Origin: Adiantum capillus-veneris
Taxonomy: Eukaryota; Streptophyta; Polypodiopsida; Polypodiales; Pteridaceae
Reading direction: 5' to 3'
Length of the DNA stretch: 64,000 nucleotides
NCBI GenBank assembly: GCA_014529385.2
Contig: CM043954.1
Coordinates: forward strand, 2,400,501-2,464,500
Below the pieces are notes generated by a model. The model was not told where the DNA came from, ran no database searches, and worked only from the letters and a program-made list of their open reading frames with translations. A program made the translations under genes and the position numbers. Positions 10,392 to 21,690 of the stretch are shown here, one piece after another (within the stretch, counting starts at the first letter, position 1; the number at the start of each line of letters is the position of its first letter).

Positions 10392-12422
10392 GATGTAGAT
10401 TCCGTCCTCGAAAGCTATTGAGATGAAGTTCGTTCGTCGATGTGGAAGAGCATCCGAGATTGAATGTCCCTAGCCTTCTTCAATCACTGCAAAAATTAAC
10501 CAAAATAGGCACAATAGCTGCATTCTCATATACAATTTAAAAGCATAAGCAGTTGTAGGCACACAAATTGATTGGTAATAGAAGATTAATCAATTTGGTA
10601 GTAGTAAACATTTAACTATAGTATAATCAAACGCATAAACAGGTGTAAAGGTCAAAAACTAAACAAGTCTGGGGCCACTAATTTAACGGTCAAAGTCACT
10701 AGACGTCAACTATTAATACCATGGGCAAGCTTCTCAATTTCCTCTGGTCAATTAAACTGTTTAATCGTGAGAGCCAAGTATTTCATACCCGAGGGCTGAT
10801 TAGAGGCTACACCTAGAAGACCTTGTAGTTAAGCTACGATAAATGGAATTGCGCATGAAATCATCGCCTGACTTATTTCCTTTTCTTTGACCCCCCAAAT
10901 TCTTTTCACATTGATTCAATTTTGATGTGTGTGCTTATTTTGTATGCCTTGGGTTTTTTGCTTTTCAAGGAAAAGCCCCCACAATGGGAACCTCTAGGGC
11001 TCTAGTACCATAGGTGATACATGTGAGTGAAGTACCAAATCAAGTTAGGATTTCTCTTCCAGCTTAAGATTTTACATTTTTGCACTTTTGATTTTTTTGT
11101 TTATTCATTTTTATCATTTTAATTTTGTAACTCTGGGGGGTCATATAACATTGTTACCCTCCCCAGACTCATCACACTAGTAAACTCCCTTTATAATACT
11201 TAAGCTAAAGGTCAATAGGGACCAAGCCCACTAGAAAGCCCTAGTACATTGCACACAATGCTGCCTAGATCGGATTAAGAACCTAAAGTAACCATTGATT
11301 ATTAGAAAGGCATTCTTCGCGGTATTAAGTGAAGATCTCTAACTCCCAACTTGTACAAACTAGCTTAGTCAAACTACTTGATTTTGAAACCTACACAAGG
11401 GATTATGATAGAAAATTATATAGAATCTAACGTTTAATCTAAGAAAAGTTGTGGAATATTGTGCTACCAATCACATTTAAAGCAGACAAACATGGATGAA
11501 AAAACGAAGACAAGGGGCAATGCTAATGGTCAAGAAACACCTATTTGGGTTGATGATCGCGCTTGATTTGAAGAGTGAATGAGAGAAAGATTCCATGAAG
11601 TTTTAAATCTTAACAATAGCAACACGTTCTTGTACACAATAGAAAACACAAGGAGTACCTCTAGGAGGCACATCAATGGGAAGAGGCACCAACCTTTATT
11701 GAACACAATCAAACAACATAAGGAACCCTACCCTAATTATTTGCACTCCCCTTAGAGAGTCAAGGGAACTTGATATTGTAGAGATAGGGAGGTAACCCTA
11801 AGGCTAAACCCCTACCCTCATCATCGTTGAGAAAAACAAATTCATCATCCGTGAGACCATACGTGCCATCCGTGTAATGATGTAAATCTTCTTCATCATT
11901 AGAGGCACTAATGTTTACTAAGAAGGTCACTAGACATCTATAGTCATCTTGGTCAAAAGGCTAGGTTTGTGCAATGGGAGAGATGCTCTCTACTAAATAT
12001 GGATTAGTCGTGGTCAAGAGACATATTAGCCATTCTAACCCTTCAAAATTCCTCTCACATGCTAGCGTACCTTCCAAATCCCATTCACAGGCAAGCACCA
12101 GAAAGACTATGTGAAACACTTGTAAAAAGTAAAGAGGGTATCTCTCACCCAAGGTAGGAGTGGATGACTCTAGCGTACTAGCCATATCTGTACACATAGA
12201 TAGATGATGGTTAGAGTGAAAATATTATAAGGGTCGTGTCAAAAGGTGGTGTCCTTGTGCATAATGTGTTTTTATGATTTTGTGTCATATATAAAACTTG
12301 TAAGTTTCCAGATTATTGTTTGGTGGCTCTTGCTCTTTTACTTTTTTATCTTGTTCTTGTGAATATAAGGCTTTATATATACATTCCCTAAGATTGGGAG
12401 ATTGAGAGGTCAGGGAGGAAGG
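10392..12422 (-). other. post-integrase region of element A, no clear gene
   Basis: Between the integrase remnant and the polypurine tract lie 2 kb without an ORF longer than 78 codons. The minus-strand frame at 11961-12197 (MCTDMASTLESSTPTLGER...) resembles nothing I know. By position it corresponds to the region where element B has its extra protease and accessory ORFs, but I could not recognise these here. Confidence 0.4.
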
Positions 12423-13260
12423 CTAAGAGGGGACTGAGTGAATGATGTATATAAGCAAACACTCCCCCCTTCCTTGTATGATATGATCAACTGCTTCTTG
12501 GCCATATAGCATTTTGAATGGTCTACAATTAATAGCCACTTTGTAAGAAGTACGATAAGCCCATAGAGTTGATGTCAGCTTCAAATCCGAATCTGTGCGA
12601 CGAGCTTTGACTATTTTGGTCAAGATAGAAATTAAGGTCTTATTAGTGCTCTCAGCTTGGCCATTTTCTTGTGGATAATAAGGCGTGTACTTATGGTGGC
12701 TATCATGAAGTTTGTCGTGAGTTCCTTTATCAATCCATTTATAAAATGAGTACCATTGTCACTCACAATCTCAAAGGGACAACCAAATCTTGTAATAATG
12801 TTCTCAAAGAGAAACTTGGCAGTTGACCTTGCATTAGCCTTATGTGTCGCCCTAGCTTCCACCTCACTTTGTCACATAGTCAGTGGCAATGATAATATAT
12901 CGAGATTGAGTGTTACGAGCTGCCGGACTAATTGGCCGGGCCTACAAAGTCTAAACCCCATTTTTCAAATGGTTGAGTCACTTTAACAGGATGTAAGGGC
13001 ATCTTATCCTGTCATTGTGTGATCTTGTAACATTGGCATGTATCACATCCTTTTGCAAAAAGTGATGCATCCTTGAATAAGGTAGGCCACCCATAGCCTG
13101 ATTGCAACACCTTTCTAGCAGCTAGTTCCCCTGAGAAATGTCCCGCGGGCGGCTATACCCATGTGGGCTTCTTACAATATGTATAAATACTCATCCTCAC
13201 GAGCACGTCTAAGAATATCATCCTTTCCTAGCTTGTAGACACCTCTTGCAATGACAGAAT
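12423..13260 (-). pseudogene. element A integrase (broken)
   Basis: Minus-strand pieces in several frames give a single zinc-binding region (GHFSGELAARKVLQSGYGWPTL then CDTC), then KWGLDFVGP with the first catalytic Asp, VSDNGTHF with the second (in 12632-12862), and LTSTLWAYRTSYK (in 12423-12623). The region around the catalytic Glu is damaged. Integrase inserts the element's cDNA into host DNA. Unlike element B, this integrase has only one H2C2 region. Confidence 0.75.
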
Positions 13261-13270
13261 AAGGTTCACA

Positions 13271-13870
13271 TTATTTTAATAGTTTTCGAGCTATACCCTT
13301 ACGAAGCTCCTTGGGCAGAAAACCATTAACTAGAAAATTCACAATCTTCTCACTCCATTCAAGCATGGTCTCGACTAGAAATAAGGAAGTATCGGGCAAT
13401 TCATCATCGAATCCAATAGGGGCTTCACCATTGGGTATGCAAGACAAATGATCTGACATGACATGTCTTTTACCAGGTCTCACTTAAGAAGAATTAACAA
13501 CCATCGTGTAATTCTTCCCGTGGAACAAGGTTTATTTACTAGATACAACAAGGCTTGATGATCAACATAGACTACAAACTTGTTGGTAAGAAGGTAGTAG
13601 CAAAAATTATTCACTGCATAAATCATAGCTAAACCTTCCCGCTATGTAGTGGTGTAGTTTCTCTCAGCATCATTCAATTGACGACTTGCAAAGCTAATGG
13701 GATAGTCCAATTTATGTTCTCCTGGTTGAGCTAGAACACACCCGATAGCAAAGTTCAATGCATCGATATGTACATGGAAAATCACATTCCAGTTGGGCAC
13801 TCATAGAATGGGCGCGCTTGTCAAGGTATTTTTCAATGACTCATAAGCATGGTCACACTCCGCGGTCTAG
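13271..13870 (-). pseudogene. element A RNase H and linker (broken)
   Basis: The minus strand shows FHVHIDALNFAIGCVLAQPG, ASRQLNDAERNYTTT followed by a stop, then VDHQALLYLVNKPC, in order. This is the Ty3/gypsy RNase H pattern with its catalytic Asp and Glu positions. The 70-codon frame at 13271-13483 (SDHLSCIPNGEAP) is the linker to integrase. Frameshifts and stops make it non-functional. Confidence 0.75.
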
Positions 13871-14384
13871 TGGAACTCAATAAGAAGCTTGTACAAAGGA
13901 CGAGCTATCTCGGCAAAGTTTAAAATAAAACGTCGGTAATAACCAACATGGCCCATGCACCTTTGAACTCCTTTATAGTTTGTAGGTGGTGGCAAATTAG
14001 CAATGGCTTTAATTTTGCTCTCATATGAGGAAATCCCATTTTTGGACACTATATGCCCTAAAATGACTCCATGTTTAACCCAAAATTGGTATTTGAAAGG
14101 GTTTAAGGAGATGCGATACAATCTACACTTCTAAAACACTTTTCATAAACATGATAGATGTTCTTCCAAGAAGAATAAACACAAAGGTCATTTAAGAAAG
14201 CTTCAAAAAACTCCCTCAAATATTCTCTAAAAGCAGTGTTTATTAATCTTTGGAAGGTATCAGGAGCATTGGTTAAGCTAAAAGCCATAACACAAAATGA
14301 GAACACTCCAAATTCAGTTTCTAAAAGCCATTTTAGCTTGGTCTTCCAGTGAAATTGTGATTTGATTGTATCTAGAGTACCCAT
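13867..14384 (-). pseudogene. element A reverse transcriptase, C-terminal part
   Basis: Two overlapping minus-strand frames (14103-14384 and 13867-14121) give AFSLTNAPDTFQRLI, then the catalytic box, then KHGVILGHIVSKNGI and VQRCMGHVGYYRRFI. The catalytic box reads FLND (14187-14198) where the family has YMDD, so a metal-binding Asp is lost. The frame is also shifted between the two pieces. Confidence 0.8.
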
Positions 14385-14419
14385 CTAAAAAGCTATAAGC
14401 TTCCTTTCCTGCAACTCTT

Positions 14420-14878
14420 TCAAGCACATGTTTTGAATATGGCAAGGGGTAATGGCAGCATTGAACTTCTTAAGATCCACGCACACTTTGAGTTTCCCCA
14501 TTTTTTTGGCACAATCACTATTGGAGACACCATTTCTGAGTGCTCAATAGGGTATATGAATCCGCATTTGACAAGCTTTTTAATCTCTTCTTGAAAAATC
14601 TTGGCATACTTAGGATTCATTGGGTAGGGTCGTTGATGGACTAATTTAGCCATGCTATTCATGGGGATTGTGTGCTGCACCATGGAAGGTGGAACACCTT
14701 TCATATCATGATATGTCCAAGCAAATATATCCTTGAATTCCTTGAGAAGTTCTTTAAGTACATACTCCTCAGTCTCTGTCAGATCTTGGGCAATGAAAAC
14801 AGGTTTGGACTCTTCTTCTGGGTCTACTAACTCTATTTCCTTAACAATCGGGACCATCATAGACTCTATTACTTCCAT
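14420..14878 (-). pseudogene. element A reverse transcriptase, N-terminal part
   Basis: A 152-codon minus-strand frame contains LKEFKDIFAWTYHDMKGV, HTIPMNSMAKLVHQRPYP, EEIKKLVKCGFIYPIEHS and SPIVIVPKKWGNSK. These are the start of a Ty3/gypsy RT (fingers). A frameshift after VPKK destroys the next motif. It continues into 13867-14384. Confidence 0.8.
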
Positions 14879-15130
14879 TGATAGGTGTCCTTTGTGCTTT
14901 TATATACACAACCTTACATTCCTCTGTGGTGTAGGATTTGAAATGTTCAGGTGTAGGTTGTAAGTCTGTGGGCTCTTGTTTTTCTATGGAATGTGATTTC
15001 TCTTCTGCTTCCTTTTGTTGTTGAGCTAACTCTCAATTTTGTTGTCTTCTTATGGTACGGCTCAACTTTGGCTTCTTTGTAGCCTCTAGCTGTGTGATGT
15101 CAATGGGTTGTGGTCTTCACCACATAACGC

Positions 15131-15306
15131 TGAAGGAGTATGAGCGGAAGTGCGACGCGAGAGAGAGTGCGAGAAGAAGAGCATCACTCTACTGTAATGT
15201 GTAGAGCATAATGAGTTCTTATTAGTTTTTAACAAAAGAATATGTGTACATACCTGGCGGCCCGCCCACTTACCTGGGCGACCACATTGGGCTTTATACC
15301 CCAACA
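15131..15306 (-). repeat. 3' LTR of the copia element
   Basis: A 176-bp direct repeat of 20472-20663, starting TGAAGGAG and ending CCCCAACA on the plus strand (TG...CA termini). It differs from its partner by a 16-bp deletion and about six substitutions. The flank immediately to the left is AACGC, matching AACAC to the right of the other LTR except for one transition. That is a 5-bp target duplication. Confidence 0.93.
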
Positions 15307-15318
15307 ACCTCCCACTTA
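15307..15318 (-). promoter_or_regulatory. copia polypurine tract
   Basis: Minus-strand AAGTGGGAGGT abuts the TGTTGGGG start of the 3' LTR. This is the usual place and composition for the plus-strand primer. Confidence 0.75.
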
Positions 15319-15395
15319 AAGTCCAATGTGGTACTTTAAGTGTGAGAGAAGCTACTATACAAGCTAATATACAAGAGATGTAGAGAAGTGATGTA

Positions 15396-16826
15396 CTACC
15401 CTACACCTAACTGCTTGCGAAAATGCGCAAAGCTCTCTGAGGGAAGTCCTTTTGTAAGTAGATCAACAGGATTTTCTGTGGTGTGAACTTTGACAAGCTG
15501 AAGTTGCTTATCCTCGAGCATTTCCTTGATGAAATGATACTTCACATCCACATGCTTTGTCTTTGAGTGATAAAGTGGATTGCGAGCCAATTGTATAGCA
15601 CTTTGACTATCACAATATAACATAGGCATCTCTTCTTTGATTCCCAAATCTGTTACTAGTCGATTAAGCCAAATTGATTCTTTGCATGCCTCTGATGCTG
15701 CAACATATTCAGCCTCTATAGTAGACTGAGTAACACAATCTTGTAATCTAGAATGCCATGATACTGCTCCACCAGCCAATGTAAAGACATACCCTGACGT
15801 AGACCTTCGGTTGTCTAAGTCACTTGCATAATCTGAGTCTGTAAAACCCTTTACACTTAGCTCCTGACTCCCATAGCATATGCGCATACTCTTTGTAGCT
15901 TTTAGGTATCTCAATATTCCTTTCACTGCCTCCCAATGTTTCTTGCCTGGGTTTGACATGTATCGACTTACTACTCCCACTGCAAATGCAATGTCTGGGC
16001 AAGTAGCAATCATTGCATACATCAAACTACCCACTGTAGACGCATATGGAATCTTATCCATTTCAGCCTGTTCTTCCTCAGACAGAGGACAATCTTGTTT
16101 GCTAAGTTTCACATATGGTGGCAATGGAACACTCAATGCATTTCCCTTCTCCATATTGAAACATTGCAAAACCTTGTCAATATACTCTGTTTGAGATAAC
16201 CAAATCAACTTCTTTGATCTGTTTCTCTCAATGCGCATACCAAGTATATGACTTGCCTCACCCATGTCTTTCATGTCAAATGATTTTGCCATCTTTGACT
16301 TCAAAGCTGAAATTTCTTCCAAGTGCTTGCCAGCAATCAACATGTCATCCACATACAAAATAAGGATCAGCCAACTGCCATCCTCGGCCTTCTTTGTATA
16401 TAGACAGTGATTGAACTCATTACGTTTGTAGCCTTGAGAAAGCATAAACTTGTGGAACTTATGGTACCATGCCCTCGGTGATTGTTTTAAGCCATAAAGA
16501 CTCTTTAACAACTGGCATACCAAATCTTCCTTGCCTTTCTCAACAAACCCTTCTGGCTGCTGCATGTAAATTTCCACATATAAATCACCATGCAAGAACG
16601 CTGTCTTGACATCCATTTGGTGCAACACCAAATCTAATATGGCAACCAATGCAAGAAAGCATCTCAATGTAGTCATCTTGACCACCGGAGAGAAGACTTC
16701 ATCAAAGTCAATGCCTTGTTCTTGCTTAAAGCCCTTGGCAACAAGCCTTGATTTGTACTTTGGCTGACTATCATGAGCGGTGATCTTATACCTGTAAACC
16801 CATTTACAAGGTAGAGCCTTTTTTCC
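15396..16826 (-). pseudogene. copia reverse transcriptase and RNase H
   Basis: The open part (15396-16685, 429 codons) begins inside the RT. It shows DVKTAFLHGDLYVEIYM, QSPRAWYHKF, the YVDD catalytic box (16343-16354), then FTDSDYASDLDNRRSTSGY, STIEAEYVAASEA and CDSQSAIQLARNP of RNase H. The C-terminus TKHVDVKYHFIKEML then DLLTKGLP is complete. The segment upstream (CKWVYRYKITAHD, SRLVAKGFKQ) continues in the same frame to an amber stop at 16827-16829. All RT and RNase H catalytic residues I can see are kept. Confidence 0.92.
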
Positions 16827-18269
16827 CTATGGTAATTTAACTAGCTTCCATGTCTGGTTTTTATGCAGAGCTGTCATCTCTGACTGCATGGCCAATTGCC
16901 AATTCCCGGAGTCCTTCATTTGCACTGCTTCCTTGTAACATGAAGGCTCATTGCAATCAGTCAACATGACATAGTTCATAGATGGAACAAACCTATCAGG
17001 AGGTCGCGTGATACGTCCATATCTACGCAAAATAGGTGGCTCAGGCTCAGCCACAACCTGTGGTTTCACTCTATCCTGTCCTTGCTCCTCTTGAGCCCTG
17101 ACATTTTGTCTTGCACGTGCAGGTCCATCTTCTTGGAAGACAACTCTTCTAATCTCCTCAACCCTCTCTGGTTTAGAATGATATTTGGCTTCATTAAAGT
17201 GAACATCATTGCTGCGGATAACCTTTCTAGATTCGGGATCCCAAAGTCTGTACCCCATCTCACCAGAATTACCATAGCCTAGAAAGATGCACTTTCTACT
17301 CTTTGGCTCAAGTTTGTTCCTAAATTCCTTTGGAACATGAGTATATGCCTCACAGCCAAAGACTCTGAGATGCTTGTATGAGGGCATTTTGCCTGACCAT
17401 ACCATCTCTGCCACTGAATCCTTCTGCAAAACCTTGCTAGGAGATCTATTTATAAGATGAATAGCTGTTGATACAGCTTTAGCCCAAAACCCATTTGGCA
17501 GTTGTGCATTAGATAACATACTTATGACCTTCTCTTGTATGGTCCTATTCATCCTCTCAAAAACACCATTTTGAGGAGGATTGTAAGGAGCAGTAAGTTC
17601 ACGTTTTATACCTTTTGACTCACAAATGTCCTGAAAGGCCTTTGAAACATACTCTCCACCATTGTCAGTGCGTAAGCATTTAAGCTTCTTGCCACTCTGA
17701 TTCTCCACAAGTGTCACAAACGTTTTGAAAACACTAAACACTTCATCCTTGTGCTTGAGAAAGTAAACCCATACTTTCCTCGAGTAATCATCTATAAATG
17801 TCATAAAGTAAGAAGCTCCCCCTAGAGATAGGTTAGGCATAGGTCCACACAAATCACTATGAACAAGTGCCAACTGTGTATCTCTTCTATTGCTTCTATG
17901 CTTATGTGGCTGCTGTGTTTGCTTACCATACAGACAATGTTCACAGAATTCAAAATCATTAAATGACAAGCCAGGCAAATAACCAGAATGAGACAAGATT
18001 TCCATTCCCTTCTTGGACATATGTCCTAACCGGCTATGCCACAAAGAAACGTTCGGCTGCTCGGTTACATTGATTACATTTTTAGAGACATTTGATACAT
18101 AAATCATGTAAAGTCCTCCAGACTTTACTCCATGTGCTACTGTCATAGAACCCTTGGATATCTTCCACATATTCTGTCCAAAAGTGGTGGCGTAGCCAGC
18201 ATCATCAAGTAAACCTGTGCTTATCAAGCTCTTTGTAATTGCGGGAACATGTCTCACATTCTTTAGCAT
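16827..18269 (-). pseudogene. copia integrase
   Basis: A 480-codon minus-strand open frame. It has the zinc region (WHSRLGHMSKKGME then CEHCLYGKQ), the catalytic HSDLCGPM, TDNGGEYVSKAF and a Glu in NGVFERMNRTI, and the copia-type C-terminal KCIFLGYGNSGEMGYRLWD block. It joins cDNA ends to host DNA. Amber stops lie at both ends of this open stretch (16827-16829 and 18285-18287) in the same frame. Confidence 0.93.
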
Positions 18270-18284
18270 GAAAGAAGAGCCATT

Positions 18285-19040
18285 CTAAAACTTCAATTGA
18301 ACATCTCCAACACCTAAGATCTCACATGTCTGCCCATTGCCTAGCCGAACATGATCTTTAGTGGTCACATAAGAGGTAAACCACTCCTTGTTTGGAGACA
18401 CATGAAGTGATGCCCTTGAGTCTATAATCCAGTCACTCAGTGCATTTCCATCAAATGCTGTAAGAAGAGCTGAGTCCATTGTATTTTTCAAGAAGTAGAT
18501 ATCTCCTGACACTAGGCTGTCATCCTCTGCGACAGTGTTTGTCACATTTATTTCTTGAATCTTCACTGAGGACTTGTTCTTCTCACCATGGTCTTGTGCT
18601 TTCTCTTTGCCTTTTTCTGCTTTCCATTCTCTGCAGTCTCTTTTCATGTGACCCTTCTTGCCGCAATGGTAGCATTCTATGTCACTCTTGCCTTTAGCAC
18701 TGCGGGACTTGCTACGAGACTGATCCCTCTTTCCACCTTTGTACTTTTCTTTGGTCCTTCCCCTGACAACTAAGGCTGTTCCTTTGCCTTTGTCCATTGT
18801 CTTTCTGTTGGTTTCTTCAGTAAGCAGACTGCCTTCTACACCTGCTATGGTCAAACCATCTGGAGGTGCAGAATTACTCAAAGCTGTGCGAAAAGTGTCC
18901 CAACTTTTCGGCAATGTGATCAACAGGAACATAGCTCTAACAGGTTCATCAAACTTGACACCTTGAGCTGACAACTGACTGTAGATGGTGTTGAATTCAT
19001 TCAGATGATTGGACATAGGTGTACCTTCTTTCATCTTCAA
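18285..19040 (-). pseudogene. copia gag C-terminus and protease
   Basis: The 251-codon open stretch has a capsid C-terminal part (MSNHLNEFNTIYSQL), a zinc knuckle CYHCGKKGHMKRDC (CX2CX4HX4C) and then the aspartic protease start LSDWIIDSRASLHV. The family has a DSG triad here. This copy has DSR, explained by one transition (GGG to AGG) at about 18411-18413, which should inactivate the protease. Confidence 0.92.
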
Positions 19041-19058
19041 GTCAACAAGCTTCTTAAG

Positions 19059-19376
19059 CTAGTATACCTGTGAAGCTGCACTCTGCTTCTCATAAAGATC
19101 ACTCAGCTTTGTCCATGCTTGATAAGCTGACATCTCGTCTGCTACATTGAAGTAAATGCTTTCTGCCAAAGTCAGCGTAATGGTAGAAAGTGCCAATTCA
19201 TCCATTTCGCTCCATTCATCTTCGTCCATATCTTGTGGTTTTATCCCCTTGAGCTTTATAGGTTTTATCTGCTTCTTTTGTACCAACACATGCCAAATCT
19301 GCTTCTTCCACAATGGGAAATTGGTTCCATCCAGCTTCTTGATATTGTAAAGAGCAGTGTCCTGTGATCCAGTCAT
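19059..19376 (-). pseudogene. copia gag N-terminus
   Basis: The frame starts at the Met of MTGSQDTALYNIKKLDG, followed by NFPLWKKQIWHVL. The copia capsid usually begins with a tyrosine/tryptophan-rich block of this kind. After 105 codons an amber stop (19059-19061) interrupts, and the same frame resumes with LKKLVDLKMKEG. Confidence 0.9.
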
Positions 19377-20456
19377 AGCTACGCTTCACAGTAGTTTACT
19401 TTCTTGGGAAAAATTCGGCAAAGTTTCTCCTGTAAACTGATCTCTGAACCAATATCAACCTGTCAAATGAACCAATAAAGCTTCAGATTCTGCAAAATCT
19501 TTGGCAGTCTCCTTTGTAAAATGGCTCTGGTGTACTAAAAAGCAGACCAAAAATAGCTCAAAAAACCACTGTCTCTCTAACACTGTAAGCTGTGGGTAAA
19601 CCTATTTTGCACCTGTACTGTCTCTCACTGTCCTGTCACTGTCCTGTAAGCATAGACTGCGACAATGCCTCAACGGCAGTAAAGCAAAGATGCAATCCCA
19701 ACTGTCTAACTCACAGCAAGACATCCTAGCTGCCTATCTAAGGGTGCTCGAGGGATCGCTCCAAGACCTGTATCACCGAAAGGATCTCAACATTCGAGAA
19801 TCCCCCAGCTCAATAAAACCTCACTCGACCCTCAACAAAGGCTGCAGTAAATCTGACAGTACATAGACTTCCCACAAAGTCATACATCCATAAATTTCCC
19901 ACTGTATGCTGTAACCGCTGCGGCGGTTGTTTGCTGCGTGACTCACAGCCAGCAAACCCTCAACAGACATACATCATCTTTGACAATACATCCCATGTGG
20001 AAGTACCTACAATGTCAGGATGAAATCTGGAATATCAAGCAGCAAACACAAGCTACCTGATGAACTGGTGGATGTCGCCTACAGTCTGTGTGTAGGTGCG
20101 CCCGTGTCGTATGTGACACGCCTCCAAGAACTGTAAGCCGTCCTTCGTTGTGTAGATAGCCACAAATCAGCACTTTGGAAGTGCAGATATCCTCAGCACT
20201 TGTAGTCGTAGGCCAAAACCCCAAAATTGCAGAGTCGGATCTGCACCCAGAGAGACCACGTAGTCGAAAATGGCTTGCGCAGATCTTTGTTGAAGCCGAA
20301 CGGTGGCCGAGATGACCTCAGAATGAAATTCTGAGTACACCAAGCCCTTCGGCCTTTCCCACAAGAATTGGGGCCGTGTCTTCGCCTATCGAATCTCACT
20401 CCAATCTGAGCAGGTGACTCTGGTTACCTGCAAATGCTGCCCCGAGCCTAGATCTG
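19377..20456 (-). other. copia 5' untranslated leader
   Basis: About 1.1 kb lie between the primer site and gag, long for a copia element. Short frames here show no domain and I saw no repeat. Confidence 0.6.
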
Positions 20457-20470
20457 AGCTCTGATACCGG
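20457..20470 (-). promoter_or_regulatory. copia primer binding site (initiator tRNA-Met type)
   Basis: Minus-strand CCGGTATCAGAGCTC lies two bases inside the 5' LTR. Plant copia elements typically have TGGTATCAGAGC here, complementary to initiator tRNA-Met; this copy matches apart from the first bases. Confidence 0.8.
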
Positions 20471-20471
20471 T

Positions 20472-20663
20472 TGAAGGAGTACGAGCGGAAGTGCGACGCG
20501 AGAGAGAGTGCGAGAAGAAGAGCACGACGATATGGTGAACTCACTCTACTGTAATGTGTAGAGCATAGTGAGTTCTTATTAGGTTTTTACAAAAGAATAT
20601 GTGTACATACCTGGCGGCCCGCCCACTTACTTGGGCGATCACATTGGGCTTTATACCCCAACA
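20472..20663 (-). repeat. 5' LTR of the copia element
   Basis: A 192-bp LTR, partner of 15131-15306, with TG...CA ends. It keeps the 16 bases (CGACGATATGGTGAAC) missing from the other copy. It is followed by AACAC, the target duplication with one mismatch. Confidence 0.93.
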
Positions 20664-20813
20664 AACACTTTGAAGGTATTCACCCTAGTTATCTACCAAC
20701 TTCCAATGAGCATCACATGCCCCTATATAATTACACCATTCTGCAATAGATTTATTTTCATTTATTGTACCACACACATTTTCTCAATATCGTTGCCTCT
20801 TATATCTCTTACT

Positions 20814-21311
20814 CTATTCATCTAATTTTTTATTATGTATGATCTCTAGTGAACAGTCAATAGATGAATCGCTACTTGTGTCTTTTGCTCCCTTGGATAG
20901 ATTTTCATCTGGGATGCCACTGGGCCCTAAATGGTTTGTCTCCACATTTGCATTAAGATTTAACTTAGAATCTTTGTCCTCAAAGTCAATTTCAACTGAT
21001 GATTCTGACTTCGAATCATGTGGGCTATAGTCATATGAGACGCTATTGGTTTCAATGTTAGTCAAGCCTTCATCCTGTAGGTCATCAGAAGCTATATGCG
21101 TTGGTTCTAGCATATTTAAGGGTACGAGTTGTGGAATTTCATCCCCCTCAAGTGTTACCCAGGTCGTCCCCCTATTTCCCCGAGTGTCTATGGTTGTTGC
21201 TAGGTGGACCCAATCCACATTGTCAGACTTAGTCATCCTAGGTAGAACATCCATATAAGGAGAATCTTCCCCAACATCACTGTCCATTTTACATCTGTAA
21301 CAATACTGCAA
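20814..21311 (-). CDS. element A acidic linker between protease and RT
   Basis: A 165-codon minus-strand open frame, rich in Asp/Glu/Ser (VEIDFEDKDSKLNLN, DTSSDSSIDC), with no catalytic motif. By position it matches the acidic linker of element B at 50195-51439. The true start is unclear because the element was translated as a polyprotein. The copia is inserted just downstream (20663). Confidence 0.55.
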   Translation of the reverse strand: MQYCYRCKMDSDVGEDSPYMDVLPRMTKSDNVDWVHLATTIDTRGNRGTTWVTLEGDEIPQLVPLNMLEPTHIASDDLQDEGLTNIETNSVSYDYSPHDSKSESSVEIDFEDKDSKLNLNANVETNHLGPSGIPDENLSKGAKDTSSDSSIDCSLEIIHNKKLDE

Positions 21312-21338
21312 TGGGGCCGAGTGAACTGTGATATCAGA

Positions 21339-21690
21339 TCAATGATCAATCATAAATCTGTTTCCTAGAGGATGTGCTCGACCAATTACAAGATCCTCTT
21401 GAATGACAGAATTTTGGAACCGCAAGTAGCCATGGTTTTTAGACCAGTCATGCACCATTTTTGCTTCCCTCATGAAAGGGCATCCTAAGACCATCTCAGA
21501 TGACATAGTGTGCTTGGAAAAATCCATAACAATTCCTTATTTTGTGCCCAAAGACCTTGATCTTGAGATCTTCTACCATCCCAATGGTTTGACAATAGTC
21601 CCATTGACCATCTTTACTACTATGTTTGTGGTCCCAAGGTGGCACCTAGGCAAATCCAGATTATAGACACAGTGTTCCCTACGCAACGAC
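21339..21690 (-). pseudogene. element A protease, C-terminal half
   Basis: The minus strand reads VVKMVNGTIVKPLG, then after two stops VMDFSKHTMSSEMVLGCPFM, the LG-x-PF end of a retropepsin, then KMVHDWSKNHGYLRFQNSV. The same order is seen in element B (ILGM...KMVQDWGYDHIYLRHSE). The N-terminal half of this protease lies next door but on the opposite strand. Confidence 0.65.

Larger units (their letters stand above)
15131..20663 (-). mobile_element. Ty1/copia retrotransposon, nested in element A
   Basis: A 5.5-kb element with two LTRs, primer site, polypurine tract, and gag, protease, integrase, RT and RNase H in copia order on the minus strand. It interrupts element A between its protease-RT linker (20814-21311) and its RT (14420-14878), both also minus strand. 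Three in-frame stops and a changed protease residue make it non-autonomous as it stands. All its coding parts share one frame, so damage is by substitution rather than indel. Confidence 0.93.

Noticed and set aside
15880-16194. Plus-strand frame of 104 codons in the copia
   Set aside because: It is the antisense shadow of the RT/RNase H coding strand.
20814-21311. A host gene between the copia and element A gag
   Set aside because: Same strand, correct position and composition for the protease-RT linker of element A.
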